This document shows, piece by piece, positions 27,846 through 38,328 of a stretch of DNA of 64,000 nucleotides. The translations under genes were made by a program, and so were the position numbers. Source of the DNA: Nakaseomyces glabratus (Eukaryota > Ascomycota > Saccharomycetes > Saccharomycetales > Saccharomycetaceae); assembly GCF_010111755.1 (NCBI RefSeq), contig NC_088962.1, positions 930,001-994,000 on the forward strand, in the 5' to 3' direction. Every line of letters starts with the position of its first letter. The first letter of the stretch is position 1. The notes below the pieces were generated by a model. The model did no database searches, had not been told where the DNA came from, and worked only from the letters and a program-made list of their open reading frames with translations.

Positions 27846-29815
27846 ATGTAATATGCATTTGCTACCAATCGCTGATCTGGCAACCATATTAGGTAAATAT
27901 TTGACCGCCAAGCGCAGTTTCACATCACAATCTCTTTCTTGTTTCTCTATTGTCTTTGGCTTTTCTTACCTTGAAAATTTTCAAGGTTGATTACTTGATT
28001 TCCTATTTGTGGATAATAGGGATAATGTTGTCAAATAAGACAGGATTGGTTGCAAGAATTGGCAAAATATGGAAGAAGTTGGAGCAGCAGAGCTCGTTTA
28101 ATCAAGTATGGTTGAATTGAATGCATGTCTTTTCTGTTCTAGTATTCAAGTGTTGTAAACTTTGACTAAAAGATGTTGCTCATTATGAATGGCTGCATCT
28201 GCATTGTTGCCAAAAAAAAAAAATAACAAGAATAACAATGCGCTCAACAATTTAATGAATGTAATTCAGGGCAGCATTTATCCTTTGGATTCATTAATGA
28301 AATTATAAACAGAAATGTTCTGGACTTTTATCATCTTGCAACTGCCTTGTTCTCAACCCAGGTTAAACAGTTCGTTACATATTCTATTGTGTTGATAGAC
28401 AGCCATTATGTAATAAGTGGGATATGTACAGTTGCATTAACACTGAGTCTTACGTTAATCATTTGATACCACCCCCCCTATCAAATGCTGGCTTTCCCCT
28501 TTGATTAGGTATATGCCCACTGTAACCGTAAACACTGTAAACAGAGCGGTCTTACCTTTAGCCCCCCCCCCCCCCCCCCACACACACATTAGCAGTCGCT
28601 TAAGCTAACAGTTAAGTGTAGCACTATGAGACACCAAAACCAGCAGCCCCCACTTTTCATCTGGTCCTAGCCCTGGTAACAATGAAACCCCGTAGTAGAA
28701 AACAGTAAATCATTCACATGTCCACGATTTCCTCTTTTGGAAGTACGACTAACACGTCCTCGAGAATCAGAGATTTTAATTTCCCAAAACGGTAATTAAT
28801 ACTTTTCTTTGCCTGGTCCTTTGAAGCACCTGCGGCATTTTATGTCCCGCTTATGAATAAGTTCGCAGTTGTGCCTTTTGTTTCATTAATTGTACAATAC
28901 ATGGAATATGAAACATAGAGAAATCACGGAGACGGATAGGGGCCTCCCCCACCACATCCTAAGACTGCACAGTAGCCATGACAAACTCAGTTATACCCTG
29001 TCTTCTGCAAGAACGGTTGCAAGAGAGTAGAGCACAAAGGAGATCTCGCACACTGTGTTCTTACACCCAAGAGTTATTCTATCCCCCCCCCTCCCCCGTA
29101 GCGCACGGAAACTAGACGGCGGAAGAACCAAAAGAGTTTTTCCGCTTTCCTTCTGCAACTGGGAGAGTCCAAGCATCGGGTTTCCTTCCATTTGGACTTG
29201 CGGATGATTCATGGGTTCTTTGCAGAGAATTGGAAATCGAAATTCCGAGTTCTCTTCCATCCTTCCATCCCCCCCGAAGGAAGTCCTAAGAGAGGTGTCT
29301 CCCAAGAATCAAGTGCCGTCCTCCACTTATGAAATGGAAATACTCGCAGCACGCGTTTTCGCGAGAATTTTTTGTGCTCAAAAGGGGCTTCCATTTGCAA
29401 GGCAATCGAAGCAAAGTTGTAATGTTTGCTAAACTATGCTTCTTTAGATGGACTTGGGACAATGAAAGATGGAGTAACTAGAAAAGAAGGTACAGAAATA
29501 CTTGTTGTAGAAGTCTAATTTCTAATTCCACGAAAAGGAAAAAAATATTGGAACACGCAATAGTAGGAAAAACTTGGAAACGAGGGAACCCTTTCTCTAT
29601 ACTTTTCTCTTTGGGTAATTTACGTTAATACTATATAAAAGGGAAGCTAATTTCTTGATTGGGGAACTCGTAATTAGTATCACATTAAACAGAATATTAT
29701 AGGATACACTTATTAAAAAGGGTATTCCAGATTTTTAAGAAGACTTCTCTACTTCTATTCTAAAATTATTTGATTGAAACGGAAGATAAAGGACAGATAC
29801 ATACACTATACTATA
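27846..29815. other. Long (about 2 kb) upstream region of CIP1
   Basis: No confident gene. It contains a C18 tract (28562-28579), a C-rich patch near 29083-29097 and STRE words CCCCT at 28475-28479 and 28496-28500 and AGGGG at 28938-28942 and 29383-29387. A 31-codon ORF lies at 28025-28120. The last 250 bp are AT-rich with a TATA-like run at about 29631-29638. Confidence 0.55.
28562..28579. repeat. C18 homopolymer followed by a CA run
   Basis: Eighteen uninterrupted C residues run directly into ACACACACA. The complementary strand is a G18 tract. Length may be polymorphic or misjudged in sequencing. Confidence 0.9.
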
Positions 29816-30796
29816 ATGACTATGTCTAATATAGAGCAACCGCAGCCTATGCAATATGGTGACTACGAAGACCTGCGAGATCTTCATACCCCTATGATGA
29901 CCCCGGTTAACGGGATAATCACGAATAATAATGTGAACGGTGGGCTGGGCTTCAAAAATGGTAAATCAATGGCGCCAATAGCACCTTTGCCACCGTACTT
30001 GACCTCTTCAAGAACAAGACAGAATAGTAACTCCTCCTTGGCTAGCTCCGTCTCTGACTTTCCGATGAATTACTCGCTAAGACAGCAAGCTTTATCTAAT
30101 ACCCCTTTAAATGGTGTTTCCGGTGGTAACGCTAACTTCACACCACAATTTATCAACTTGCTGATGGAAGCCTACCAAGTGATATGCATGGACCCTACCG
30201 TGACGCCGTTCGACACTGTCAACCCGCCTTCCGCAATACTCAACAGAGTGGCAAAGGTTGCCATAGACTCCGCTGCTACGCGCGAAGTGGAAATAGGGTA
30301 TGAAAAGAACAGCTGGCTGTTAACCTTGGTGAGGCACAGACTGCTACAAGAGGTGAGAAAAGATGGATACCTATCTAGAAATGCATCATTTTCCTCTTTG
30401 CCTCCGGCAGCCCCTATGTTTGAAATGCTTGGAGGAAACTCTACCACTGCTCCTAACCAATTCGGAAACAACCAGAACGGGTTTGCATTAGGCAACGATA
30501 AGGCAAGTGTTGATTATTTCAACTATAATTTTGCTCAGATGGCTAACCAGAATAACTCTACGATGACCAATTACAATGGTAACAATGCCAATATCAACTC
30601 TGCCAATTTTGTATGCACGCCAACGGGCATGGATAATGTCAACTTCAATTTTGCTAACCCTGCAAATGTGATAACGAGACAACGTAGTAGTACACTTTCT
30701 CCACTGCCATCCTCACTTAATATCCCTGAGGATTCTACTTTATCTATACCTGATATCTTCAAGAGGAGGATAGACGGTTTGAGACTGAAAAGGTAA
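29816..30796 (+). CDS. CIP1: Cip1-like (YPL014W) stress-linked Cdk1 inhibitor candidate
   Basis: 326 residues from the first ATG at 29816; a second ATG at 29822 is equally possible. S. cerevisiae Cip1 is about 381 aa. The conserved core lies at about residues 105-195: TPQFINLLMEAYQ, then DPTVTPFDTVNPPSAILNRV, then LLTLVRHRLLQEVRKDGYLSRNASF. The rest is Asn/Ser/Thr-rich and disordered, with Asn runs near 235-275 and SP/TP sites. The final SIPDIFKRRIDGLRLKR is basic. In S. cerevisiae Cip1 is a stress-responsive inhibitor of Cln-Cdk1 at G1. The STRE-rich upstream region fits stress induction. Its place between HST2 and MRPS16 with matching orientation supports orthology. No enzymatic domain is visible. 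Confidence 0.85.
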   Translation: MTMSNIEQPQPMQYGDYEDLRDLHTPMMTPVNGIITNNNVNGGLGFKNGKSMAPIAPLPPYLTSSRTRQNSNSSLASSVSDFPMNYSLRQQALSNTPLNGVSGGNANFTPQFINLLMEAYQVICMDPTVTPFDTVNPPSAILNRVAKVAIDSAATREVEIGYEKNSWLLTLVRHRLLQEVRKDGYLSRNASFSSLPPAAPMFEMLGGNSTTAPNQFGNNQNGFALGNDKASVDYFNYNFAQMANQNNSTMTNYNGNNANINSANFVCTPTGMDNVNFNFANPANVITRQRSSTLSPLPSSLNIPEDSTLSIPDIFKRRIDGLRLKR

Positions 30797-31793
30797 TGTT
30801 AACTACTGGTTAAAAGATCCACTTACTACCCCTATATTATACGCTGAAGCTGATTCTGTGAACAGCTTAACTTTAATTTTATTTGTTACGACTTCTTAAT
30901 CATATTGATGACCTTAGGAGAATCTATGTGTTTCTCATTAATATTTGTTCGAATTGAAAATAAATGGGCTATAGCCAATGGGTTATTAAAGTATAACTCG
31001 TGCTGTGCTAAGCTGCTATTTCTAATTCTATTACACACTGTTGTGTAAATGATAACAAATAATATAAAGGTCATGGTATGAGTTAAATATGAACTTTATC
31101 CCGATACCGCATTTTTTATTCTTTATTCAACTACAGCATGGTGATTTTTTTTATTGGTTTAATAGGGGTGTTGTTATTTATCATCCCGTATTTCTATTAA
31201 CTATAATGACACAATAGTTTTCATGATAAAACGTTACGATTCGAGCTTTTACATGAGTTCATAGCCTTTGAGCAATGAAAACTTTGTAATTAGTTAATAT
31301 TCAGTGCTAACTATGTTGGATTAGTGTTTTTGAAGTAACTCTGAATTTCTATTTAGACTTTAAAGCCACTTAGTCGTGTAACAGGAAAGAATGATACCGT
31401 TTTCATCCACTGATTTTACTACTACATTATGACGATATACCTTTTTTACGGATGTACTATATAAATTTGAATTCATTAGAATAAATGCCAAATTCTCTAC
31501 TTGGAAGAATTCATCTTTCGCCTTCTATTCATATTAGTATTGCTTTATTGGTGGTTAATATATATACATTATTTATGTTGCCATGACAGCATGGCTTAGC
31601 GAATATGATAGTAATTTCATATCAAGTGAAACTTAATGTGATAAGTTCATTCACAAGCTTAAAAGGTAATTTTTTGTTCACAATTATATACATGATCTAT
31701 GGAATCCTTACCAGAGGATTGCATGAGAGAAAAGATATCGAATGAATAACATCTATTGGATTGTCTCTTTTCGTTGCTTTTCTTTTGGACCGA
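30797..31793. other. Convergent intergenic region CIP1/MRPS16
   Basis: A 1-kb AT-rich convergent spacer. I checked for snoRNA C/D boxes and small ORFs and saw nothing convincing. Confidence 0.5.
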
Positions 31794-32159
31794 TTATTCT
31801 AGTAATTCCTTTCTTGGTTGTATTGTAGGTCTTTCTTGTAGTGTACTCTTTTTATTACCCCATTCTGGTCCCAGAATACCAGCTTTTTGAAATAACCTCA
31901 CCACAGTGTCACTAGGTTGTGCACCAACACCAATCCAATACTTAGCTCTATCGAAGTCCAAAGCGACTTCCTTGGTTGGTATCACTCCTTTCTTGACCTC
32001 GCTCTTCTTCAGAGGCTTCGGAACAGGATTGTATGTCCCCAACACTTCAATAGGTTTTGCATCTCTAGCCTTATGCGATCTAGCAACAACTATGTTGTAC
32101 AACGGAGAATTAACTCTTCCAAATCTGGCCAATCTAATCCGCACAAGCCCACAAGCCAT
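31794..32159 (-). CDS. MRPS16: Mrps16, mitochondrial small-subunit ribosomal protein bS16m
   Basis: A 121-residue bS16-family protein. The bacterial-type core is obvious at the N-terminus: [36 protein letters not shown], split by normal S16 loops, then NPVPKP and the [20 protein letters not shown] segment. The length equals that of the S. cerevisiae protein (YPL013C, 121 aa). It lacks a long cleavable presequence, as is usual for this family in yeast. It assembles into the mitoribosome small subunit. It is divergent from RRP12 over a 383-bp promoter. Confidence 0.97.
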   Translation of the reverse strand: MACGLVRIRLARFGRVNSPLYNIVVARSHKARDAKPIEVLGTYNPVPKPLKKSEVKKGVIPTKEVALDFDRAKYWIGVGAQPSDTVVRLFQKAGILGPEWGNKKSTLQERPTIQPRKELLE

Positions 32160-32339
32160 GATATCTTTGTTTCACTGATCCTCTTTAGCGGTTAATATCT
32201 GTCAAATACCACCACCTTCTGCGAGTCCAATATCTTATACAAATCTACTGCTGTGAGCCAGTCGTGAATGTCAAGAGCTTTATGGCTTCGAAGGGAGCAA
32301 CTTTCCTCTAGTCACATGCATAGTATCACAGCACGATGG

Positions 32340-32350
32340 AAAATTTTTCA
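32340..32350 (-). promoter_or_regulatory. RRPE element (TGAAAAATTTT)
   Basis: An exact match on the minus strand, with related AAATTTT repeats immediately downstream to 32369. RRPE, bound by Stb3, normally pairs with PAC at ribosome-biogenesis promoters. Confidence 0.85.
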
Positions 32351-32414
32351 GAAATTTTGAAATTTTTTTGATGTCTGCCGGATTTTTGTGTGTCCTCCCA
32401 CTTTAGCACCAGAG

Positions 32415-32436
32415 CTCATCGCGATGAGCTCATCGC
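32415..32436. promoter_or_regulatory. Triple PAC element (two reverse, one forward), palindromic
   Basis: CTCATCGC at 32415-32422, GCGATGAG at 32421-32428 and CTCATCGC at 32429-32436. The first two overlap by two bases, making a near-perfect palindrome, with the array ending 106 bp from the RRP12 ATG. Confidence 0.9.
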
Positions 32437-32542
32437 AAAATATAGCATAATAATGGGCTCTACAATATAACAGAAGAGTATTTTTGAATGGGATCTCGCT
32501 ATAATTCTTGGTCTAAGTGTATTAGAAGCAAGAAGGTGTACA

Positions 32543-35500
32543 ATGGATCCTGAACAAGCTGCCTATTGGATGGAGCTGGAGGACAAGCTGGCTAAAGTGA
32601 GGGCTCAGTTAAATTCTAAGCTTGACAATCAAAAACATGTAGCTATCATACTAAGTGCTGTTGAAGAGCAAATTGATACCACTAATGATCTGTCTAAGAA
32701 TATTGTTCAGTATATGGTCACTTTGATGACACTGCTGGATCAAGCTACCGATAGAGAGACGCACGCCATCAAGGACTTGAAGTTGACGACTTCTGTTGCT
32801 TACATTCTAGACATGGTCTTCCACTATTGTCCTAAGTCACTTCTTAGGAAACAGTTTGCTGAAATTCTAACTAAGATTGCACCATGCATTACTGATGAGG
32901 CTGCAGAGGCACCATTGATCAGATCCGCCATCGGTTGTTTGGAAGCCTTACTAATTGCTCAGGATGCACAGGCGTGGAATAACACTCACGATCTAGCAAT
33001 CACACCAAGAAGAGGTCTACAAGGTCTATTGGAGTTGAGCACTGACCCAAGACCTAAGGTCAGAAAGAGAGCATTGGATTCTATATCTAATATCCTTAAT
33101 AACCCTCCACCGGCTCCAACGGCCCAACATGTTGCCGCTGGTACTATTGTAGACTACTCTCTAAACTCTCTCATATCGATCCTTCAAGAACTGTCAACTA
33201 TGTCTAACAAGAAATTGAAGGCTAAGGGTACAATGGAAGAATTCAGCTCCAGGATTATAAGAGCGTTGAGATTGATAAATGCAGTGGTATCTACTGGTCA
33301 ATGGCCTGCCACTAAGATCGAACCTCTTTGTGACTCATTACTAGAAGTTACAAAGAGTTCTGATCAGTACTTGGTCTCTGCTTCTTTCGAATGTTTTGAG
33401 GTGTTGTTCAAATCTATGGCAGAGTCAACTGTCACCTCAGGCCTTGCAGACAACAAGTTCTTAAGAGTGTTGGACACTATATTTACTTTGAAACCATCAA
33501 ATGCTGACACACATTTAGCTGGTGCATGGATTGCTGTTGTAGTGAAGGCCATGTCAACATATGCAGTTCATCAGCCCCTAAAATGTTTCCAAAAGATACC
33601 GGAAGTCTTCAGAATTATGGCACATTACATGGCTAGTGAAACTACTGAGATATACATTAGTGCATCTAACTGTCTGATGGCTATTATTTCAGACGCTATC
33701 AAAAATGACCAACTACTGTTCCCACCTGCTGTGTCCGAGCAACACGACCAAGCCATCAATAAAGTCATCCAGGAGTTATCTAAAATAATGGAAGACTTCC
33801 TCTCGATTAAGTTCATTCATTGCGCAAAGGAGGTTCTTAACGTCTTTGCTTCATTGTTCGTTAAATTGAGATATAGATCTTCTCCTTACTTGATCAAGCC
33901 TCTGTTGGTGGTAGATAAATGGAGAGTTAATGAAGAAAACTACTTGGAATTGAGAAATGAAGCCGAGCATGTCATCGGTTCAGCAATTTCAAGTATTGGT
34001 CCAGATCAAGTTTTACATTATATGCCTTTAAATCTACAGAATCCTTCTGATGATCAACCTGGTAGAGCTTGGATGATTCCTTTGATCAGAGACCATACTA
34101 GAAATGCTAAGTTGTCAATTTTTTCTGAGGAAATGATGCCATTGATCAAGCACTTTGAGTCAATGTTTGGAAGTCTTCCAAAGGAGTCTGTTCAGTTGAG
34201 GCTGTATCAAACGATCGTGGATCAACTTTGGTCTACATTTCCACATTTTTGTGAACTTCCAACTGATTTGCAAGAATCCTTCACTACCCAATTTGCCTCT
34301 GATATTTCTTCTCTACTTTACAGCGAGGTTGGTTTGAGAACAACTTTATGTCATGCCCTAAAAGTTTTAGTTGAAAGCAATGAACTATACGTAAATGGAT
34401 CATTATCTGATGATGTTCTCCTGCAGCAACATTTCCCTGTTGAAGAGGCTAAGAAGAACTTGGAATACTTGGCCAACATGTCCTCCAACATCTTGGCTGT
34501 GTTGTTCAATGTTTATACAGAAACCGCTCCAAACTCAAGAGGTTATATCATGGAGACTATTGAAGTGTATTTTAAGATCTCCAAGCCAGAAGATTTGGAA
34601 AAAACTTTCAACAATGTTTGTACTCTTCTAAAGGATGCCATGGAAAAGGAAAGTACACAACATGAAAAGGGTAAGCCACAAGTCACTGCCACCCTACTGG
34701 ATTTTGTCGTCTGTATGACAAAATACCTACCGGCTACTTCCTATTCAGCATTGTTCTCGATTTTTGGAATTACGGTCAAATCGAATAACGCTCTTATCCA
34801 GAAGAGAGCTTATCGTATTATAACAAGAATTGCTGAAATTGAAAGTGGTTCTAGTGCTGTTGCCAACTTTGTCGGAGACATAGAACAAATCATGTTAGAT
34901 AACTCCAATACTGTTCAAACTGCTGCTAAGGCTACCAGATTACAGGCCATCAAAATCTTGGTGAATTTGCTGCCACACGACCATCTCCATTTTATTGTTA
35001 GAATAATACCTGAGGTTATTTTGTCTACAAAAGATGTCAATGAGAAGTCTAGAGAAGCCTCGTTTGACACTTTGATTCACATGGCCAAGAAGATGGCATC
35101 TCCAGATGGTATAATTAGATTAGCTGATATTGAAGGCTATCCAGATGATACCCCGGATCAGCAGTCTTCAGTAACTGAGTTCTTCAAGATCATCTCTGCT
35201 GGTTTGATTGGTGAGTCTCAGTATATGGTTAGCGCCACCATTACTGCATATGCATTTTTGATCTACGAATTTAAATCCGAGATAGACCAGTCTATTTTGA
35301 TGGAAATATACGATACGATCGAATTATATCTGACATCTAATTCCAGAGAAATTGTAAAGAGTGCTATTGGATTTGCTAAAGTGTGTGTTTTGGGTTTACC
35401 TGAAGAGTTGATGAGACCAAAGGTTCCAGAACTACTTCCAAAACTTCTCCGTTGGTCTAATGAGCATGCAGGTCACTTCAAATCTAAAGTCAAGCATATC

Positions 35501-36202
35501 ATTGAAAGACTGATTAGAAGATTCGGTTATGATTATATTGCAGAAAACTTCCCAGAATCTGATCTCAGGTTGTTGGCTAATATAAGGAAAATCAGGAACA
35601 GATCAAAGCGTAAGGATGGTTCTGATGATCAAGATATTGTTCCAACTACATCATCCAAGAGCTCAAACTTTATGAATGCTTTCGATGAAGCCATTTATGA
35701 TTCTGAAGGTGAACCTAGCGATGACGAAGGTGCTTCTGCTTCAACAGGCAGAAAGAAGAACAACAAGAAGCAGTATATTGTGGAATCTGGCGAAAATCCT
35801 TTGGATTTGTTAGATTCGGATATACTTGCTCACGTCTCCTCTACTAGACCTAAGTCATTCAAGAAGAATGAAGGTTCAAAGAAATACATGATTAGTGACG
35901 ATTCTTTTGCCTTTGATGATGAGGGTAAGTTAGTTGTTAAGCAAAATGCCAAGGCTCAAAATGATGACGATGAGGATCCTTTGAAATCAGTGACTAGTGG
36001 TATTAACGCTTACTTAGATGCTGTGAAATCTGGTCCAGTTAGAGGTCAAAGAAACAAATTCAAATTTAAAAAGAATAAAAATGGCGATATGGATGACGAT
36101 GATGATGAACCAATGATTCCAAAGAGAGCATCCCATCCAAATAACAAGAGCGGTAGAATTGGTAAGAAGGGTGGCAAGTTCAGAAACAAGAGAAAATTCT
36201 AG
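32543..36202 (+). CDS. RRP12: Rrp12, HEAT-repeat ribosome-biogenesis and export factor
   Basis: 1219 residues (S. cerevisiae Rrp12/YPL012W is 1228). Alpha-solenoid HEAT repeats cover most of the protein, with the NUC173-type region in the first half. An acidic stretch (EGEPSDDEG, DDDDDEP) and a Lys/Arg-rich nuclear localisation-type C-terminus (GRIGKKGGKFRNKRKF) end it. Rrp12 binds pre-40S and pre-60S particles and helps their nuclear export with Ran/karyopherins. Codon use is biased to preferred yeast codons. The promoter has RRPE plus a triple PAC, the expected signature for a Ribi-regulon gene. Confidence 0.98.
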   Translation: MDPEQAAYWMELEDKLAKVRAQLNSKLDNQKHVAIILSAVEEQIDTTNDLSKNIVQYMVTLMTLLDQATDRETHAIKDLKLTTSVAYILDMVFHYCPKSLLRKQFAEILTKIAPCITDEAAEAPLIRSAIGCLEALLIAQDAQAWNNTHDLAITPRRGLQGLLELSTDPRPKVRKRALDSISNILNNPPPAPTAQHVAAGTIVDYSLNSLISILQELSTMSNKKLKAKGTMEEFSSRIIRALRLINAVVSTGQWPATKIEPLCDSLLEVTKSSDQYLVSASFECFEVLFKSMAESTVTSGLADNKFLRVLDTIFTLKPSNADTHLAGAWIAVVVKAMSTYAVHQPLKCFQKIPEVFRIMAHYMASETTEIYISASNCLMAIISDAIKNDQLLFPPAVSEQHDQAINKVIQELSKIMEDFLSIKFIHCAKEVLNVFASLFVKLRYRSSPYLIKPLLVVDKWRVNEENYLELRNEAEHVIGSAISSIGPDQVLHYMPLNLQNPSDDQPGRAWMIPLIRDHTRNAKLSIFSEEMMPLIKHFESMFGSLPKESVQLRLYQTIVDQLWSTFPHFCELPTDLQESFTTQFASDISSLLYSEVGLRTTLCHALKVLVESNELYVNGSLSDDVLLQQHFPVEEAKKNLEYLANMSSNILAVLFNVYTETAPNSRGYIMETIEVYFKISKPEDLEKTFNNVCTLLKDAMEKESTQHEKGKPQVTATLLDFVVCMTKYLPATSYSALFSIFGITVKSNNALIQKRAYRIITRIAEIESGSSAVANFVGDIEQIMLDNSNTVQTAAKATRLQAIKILVNLLPHDHLHFIVRIIPEVILSTKDVNEKSREASFDTLIHMAKKMASPDGIIRLADIEGYPDDTPDQQSSVTEFFKIISAGLIGESQYMVSATITAYAFLIYEFKSEIDQSILMEIYDTIELYLTSNSREIVKSAIGFAKVCVLGLPEELMRPKVPELLPKLLRWSNEHAGHFKSKVKHIIERLIRRFGYDYIAENFPESDLRLLANIRKIRNRSKRKDGSDDQDIVPTTSSKSSNFMNAFDEAIYDSEGEPSDDEGASASTGRKKNNKKQYIVESGENPLDLLDSDILAHVSSTRPKSFKKNEGSKKYMISDDSFAFDDEGKLVVKQNAKAQNDDDEDPLKSVTSGINAYLDAVKSGPVRGQRNKFKFKKNKNGDMDDDDDEPMIPKRASHPNNKSGRIGKKGGKFRNKRKF

Positions 36203-36416
36203 CTTGCCTCAAGGCATAAACAATAAATGTTAATCAGGCCATTTACTGGTAATGGCTAATTTTAATTTCATTCATATAAACACTGTATATTATAAAAAAG
36301 ATTAAGTATCTGCGTTTTGCAACTCTCTGCGTCTGAAGTGTAAGCTTTGGTAATTCAAAAATTGGTAGTATAATTATGCATTAGAAATATATATATGCTC
36401 TATTTGAATGACCTTT

Positions 36417-37619
36417 CTATCCGAAATGACTACCAAAATCTAAGGAGGCTCTTCTTTGAAAAGTATTATCCATGTCTTCTTGTTCATCAAACATAGCGTC
36501 GGGATCATCAAACTGGTAATCCATCGGCATCATGTCGTCATCTTCAACAGCTATGTCATTTTGTAAATGCATAGGGCCCATAGATTGGATGTCATCAATG
36601 AGTTTTTCGTCCGTCAAGGTAGCTGGTGATGCAGATTCGGAGTGGTAGTCATCTATACCGTCATTTATTTCATCAGCATCGTCTTGTTCATTCTCATATG
36701 ATAATGCAATATTTTGAAGTCTATTTTCGGGTTTTGATATCGGGAGATATTGGGTGAGTTGAGATAATTTGTCCTTTGTTTTATCACTAGCTGTTACTTC
36801 GCTGGCAGTTGTTTCTAAGTCTTTGCCGGAATTCGTCTCATCAACTTCTCCATTTGACGGGAGAAATTCATTTTTAGCATCTTCCTCACTTGGTAACAAA
36901 CTGCTGAGTGCAGAGAATTTCATACTTGGTATATTCGGTAGATTTTCCAATGTGCCAGGCTTTCTTGAATGTTTTTTCCCTAATTCAATACGCTGTCTTG
37001 CCAATACCATTCTAATCCAATCATCTGTCTCGCCATTGTTTATAAGTTCTTCTATTAGTTCGTGAACGTGCTCATCCTGAGAATGAAAAGGTAATTGTGG
37101 TGCCATATCAGGCAGCATAGGTTGTTTCGTTATACTATTAGACCTTGATGGTTCTTTCTTTTGTTGTAGTTGGTTAATATAGTCTGGTAGCGCATTCAAC
37201 GGTTTGGTAGACTTACTGCCATTGGCCTCTGCGGTAAGCAAGTCCACAGAAGGGAGTGCAACTTGCCGGCTGTTTCTTACCTGTACATCTGTGCACCACT
37301 TCTTAAACGCTTCGGCACCAGTGTTGCTATCGTCAGGCACGCGCTCTCCGTAAACATCGAGCAGCTTCATCGGCTTCAGCAAACCCACAGCCTCCATCCC
37401 GGCAGTTATATCCTGTATAGCTACGGTCTCCATGTATTTATCACCCCGGAGCTGCATGGCACCCTGTACCTCACTTACCAGCAGATCCAAAAACTTCACA
37501 TATAGATCGGTGAACGCATCAACGGTGCTCGGCAGCGCTTTGTCAAACCCATGCGACTTCAACAGCTGCAACATTGACACCCGCAGCAGCCCAAAGAAAA
37601 AGGCCTCATTATTGGTCAT
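36417..37619 (-). CDS. TAF3: Taf3, TFIID subunit with histone fold
   Basis: 400 residues (S. cerevisiae Taf3/YPL011C is 353). Residues 1-90 form a histone-fold domain (FFFGLLRVSMLQLLKSHGFDKA, then VDAFTDLYVKFLDLL and the ITAGMEAVGLL helix) that should pair with Taf10. The remainder is acidic and disordered, with many Asp/Glu clusters toward the C-terminus (VEDDDMMPMDYQFDDPDAMFDEQED, broken by short gaps). No C-terminal PHD finger is seen, in keeping with yeast Taf3 and unlike metazoan TAF3. It is convergent with RRP12 and divergent from RET3. Confidence 0.93.
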   Translation of the reverse strand: MTNNEAFFFGLLRVSMLQLLKSHGFDKALPSTVDAFTDLYVKFLDLLVSEVQGAMQLRGDKYMETVAIQDITAGMEAVGLLKPMKLLDVYGERVPDDSNTGAEAFKKWCTDVQVRNSRQVALPSVDLLTAEANGSKSTKPLNALPDYINQLQQKKEPSRSNSITKQPMLPDMAPQLPFHSQDEHVHELIEELINNGETDDWIRMVLARQRIELGKKHSRKPGTLENLPNIPSMKFSALSSLLPSEEDAKNEFLPSNGEVDETNSGKDLETTASEVTASDKTKDKLSQLTQYLPISKPENRLQNIALSYENEQDDADEINDGIDDYHSESASPATLTDEKLIDDIQSMGPMHLQNDIAVEDDDMMPMDYQFDDPDAMFDEQEDMDNTFQRRASLDFGSHFG

Positions 37620-38328
37620 GGCTACCTAGTTTAAATTGCTTTCGTCTATCCTAGGTAGACTCGTTAGCATGTCCCAGTTACAGCGCTCCAAGGTAATGCT
37701 ACTTTTAATAATCACTAAACAGCTTCCTTCACTTAGGCTTTGATGAGCTTTGTAGGCCAATTTACAGAATTTGTAGCGTCGTTATGTATGATCTTAAATA
37801 TCAACTAGTATAAACAGCATTGCAAAGCTAAGAGATGATCAGCGAGGAATGAGCTTAGCTGTCACGATGCCGGTGCTTGTTAGCTGTATGTTGAGAGCAA
37901 TGTGCAATTTAGAGATATGCGTCCGTGGTTTTGCTTTTTGTAGAAGGTCCATGAAATGGAGACTAGGTATCACTAGCGTGACGAACTCTCGTAGCAATGG
38001 TAAGCTGCTTCGATATTTAGTATGTATCAGATAAAATCCATTTCTGTGTATTATTCACATCTAGCGAGTGTGTGTGTGTGTGACAATCCATCTGGGCATA
38101 CGTGGATTGCCATACTGGCTATTATAGCTTAGGTCGAGTGGGTGTGGTGCTGCGACACGGGTTTTCCAGAGCTTCGACCTTCAATCAAGGATCCACTCGC
38201 CAGGAATCCAGGTTAATGCTCAAATTTTGGCATATAAAGAATAGTGTACTTGTTGAACAAGGTGAATTCCCAGGGTCAATCGTGTATACAGTTTTGCTAT
38301 AAGGAAGCTAGATTAAGGAATTTAAAGG
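37620..38328. other. Divergent promoter region TAF3/RET3
   Basis: 709 bp containing a GT run (about 38068-38082). No other element was recognised. Confidence 0.5.

Larger units (their letters stand above)
32160..32542. other. Divergent MRPS16/RRP12 promoter
   Basis: 383 bp, dominated on the RRP12 side by an RRPE at 32340-32350 and a triple PAC at 32415-32436. Confidence 0.8.

Noticed and set aside
28991..29400. Minus-strand ORFs in the CIP1 upstream region
   Set aside because: They overlap each other in different frames and cover C-rich promoter sequence. No protein family signature.
30797..31793. Possible box C/D snoRNA in the CIP1-MRPS16 spacer
   Set aside because: Isolated C- and D-like words lack proper spacing, terminal stems and guide complementarity that I can verify by eye.
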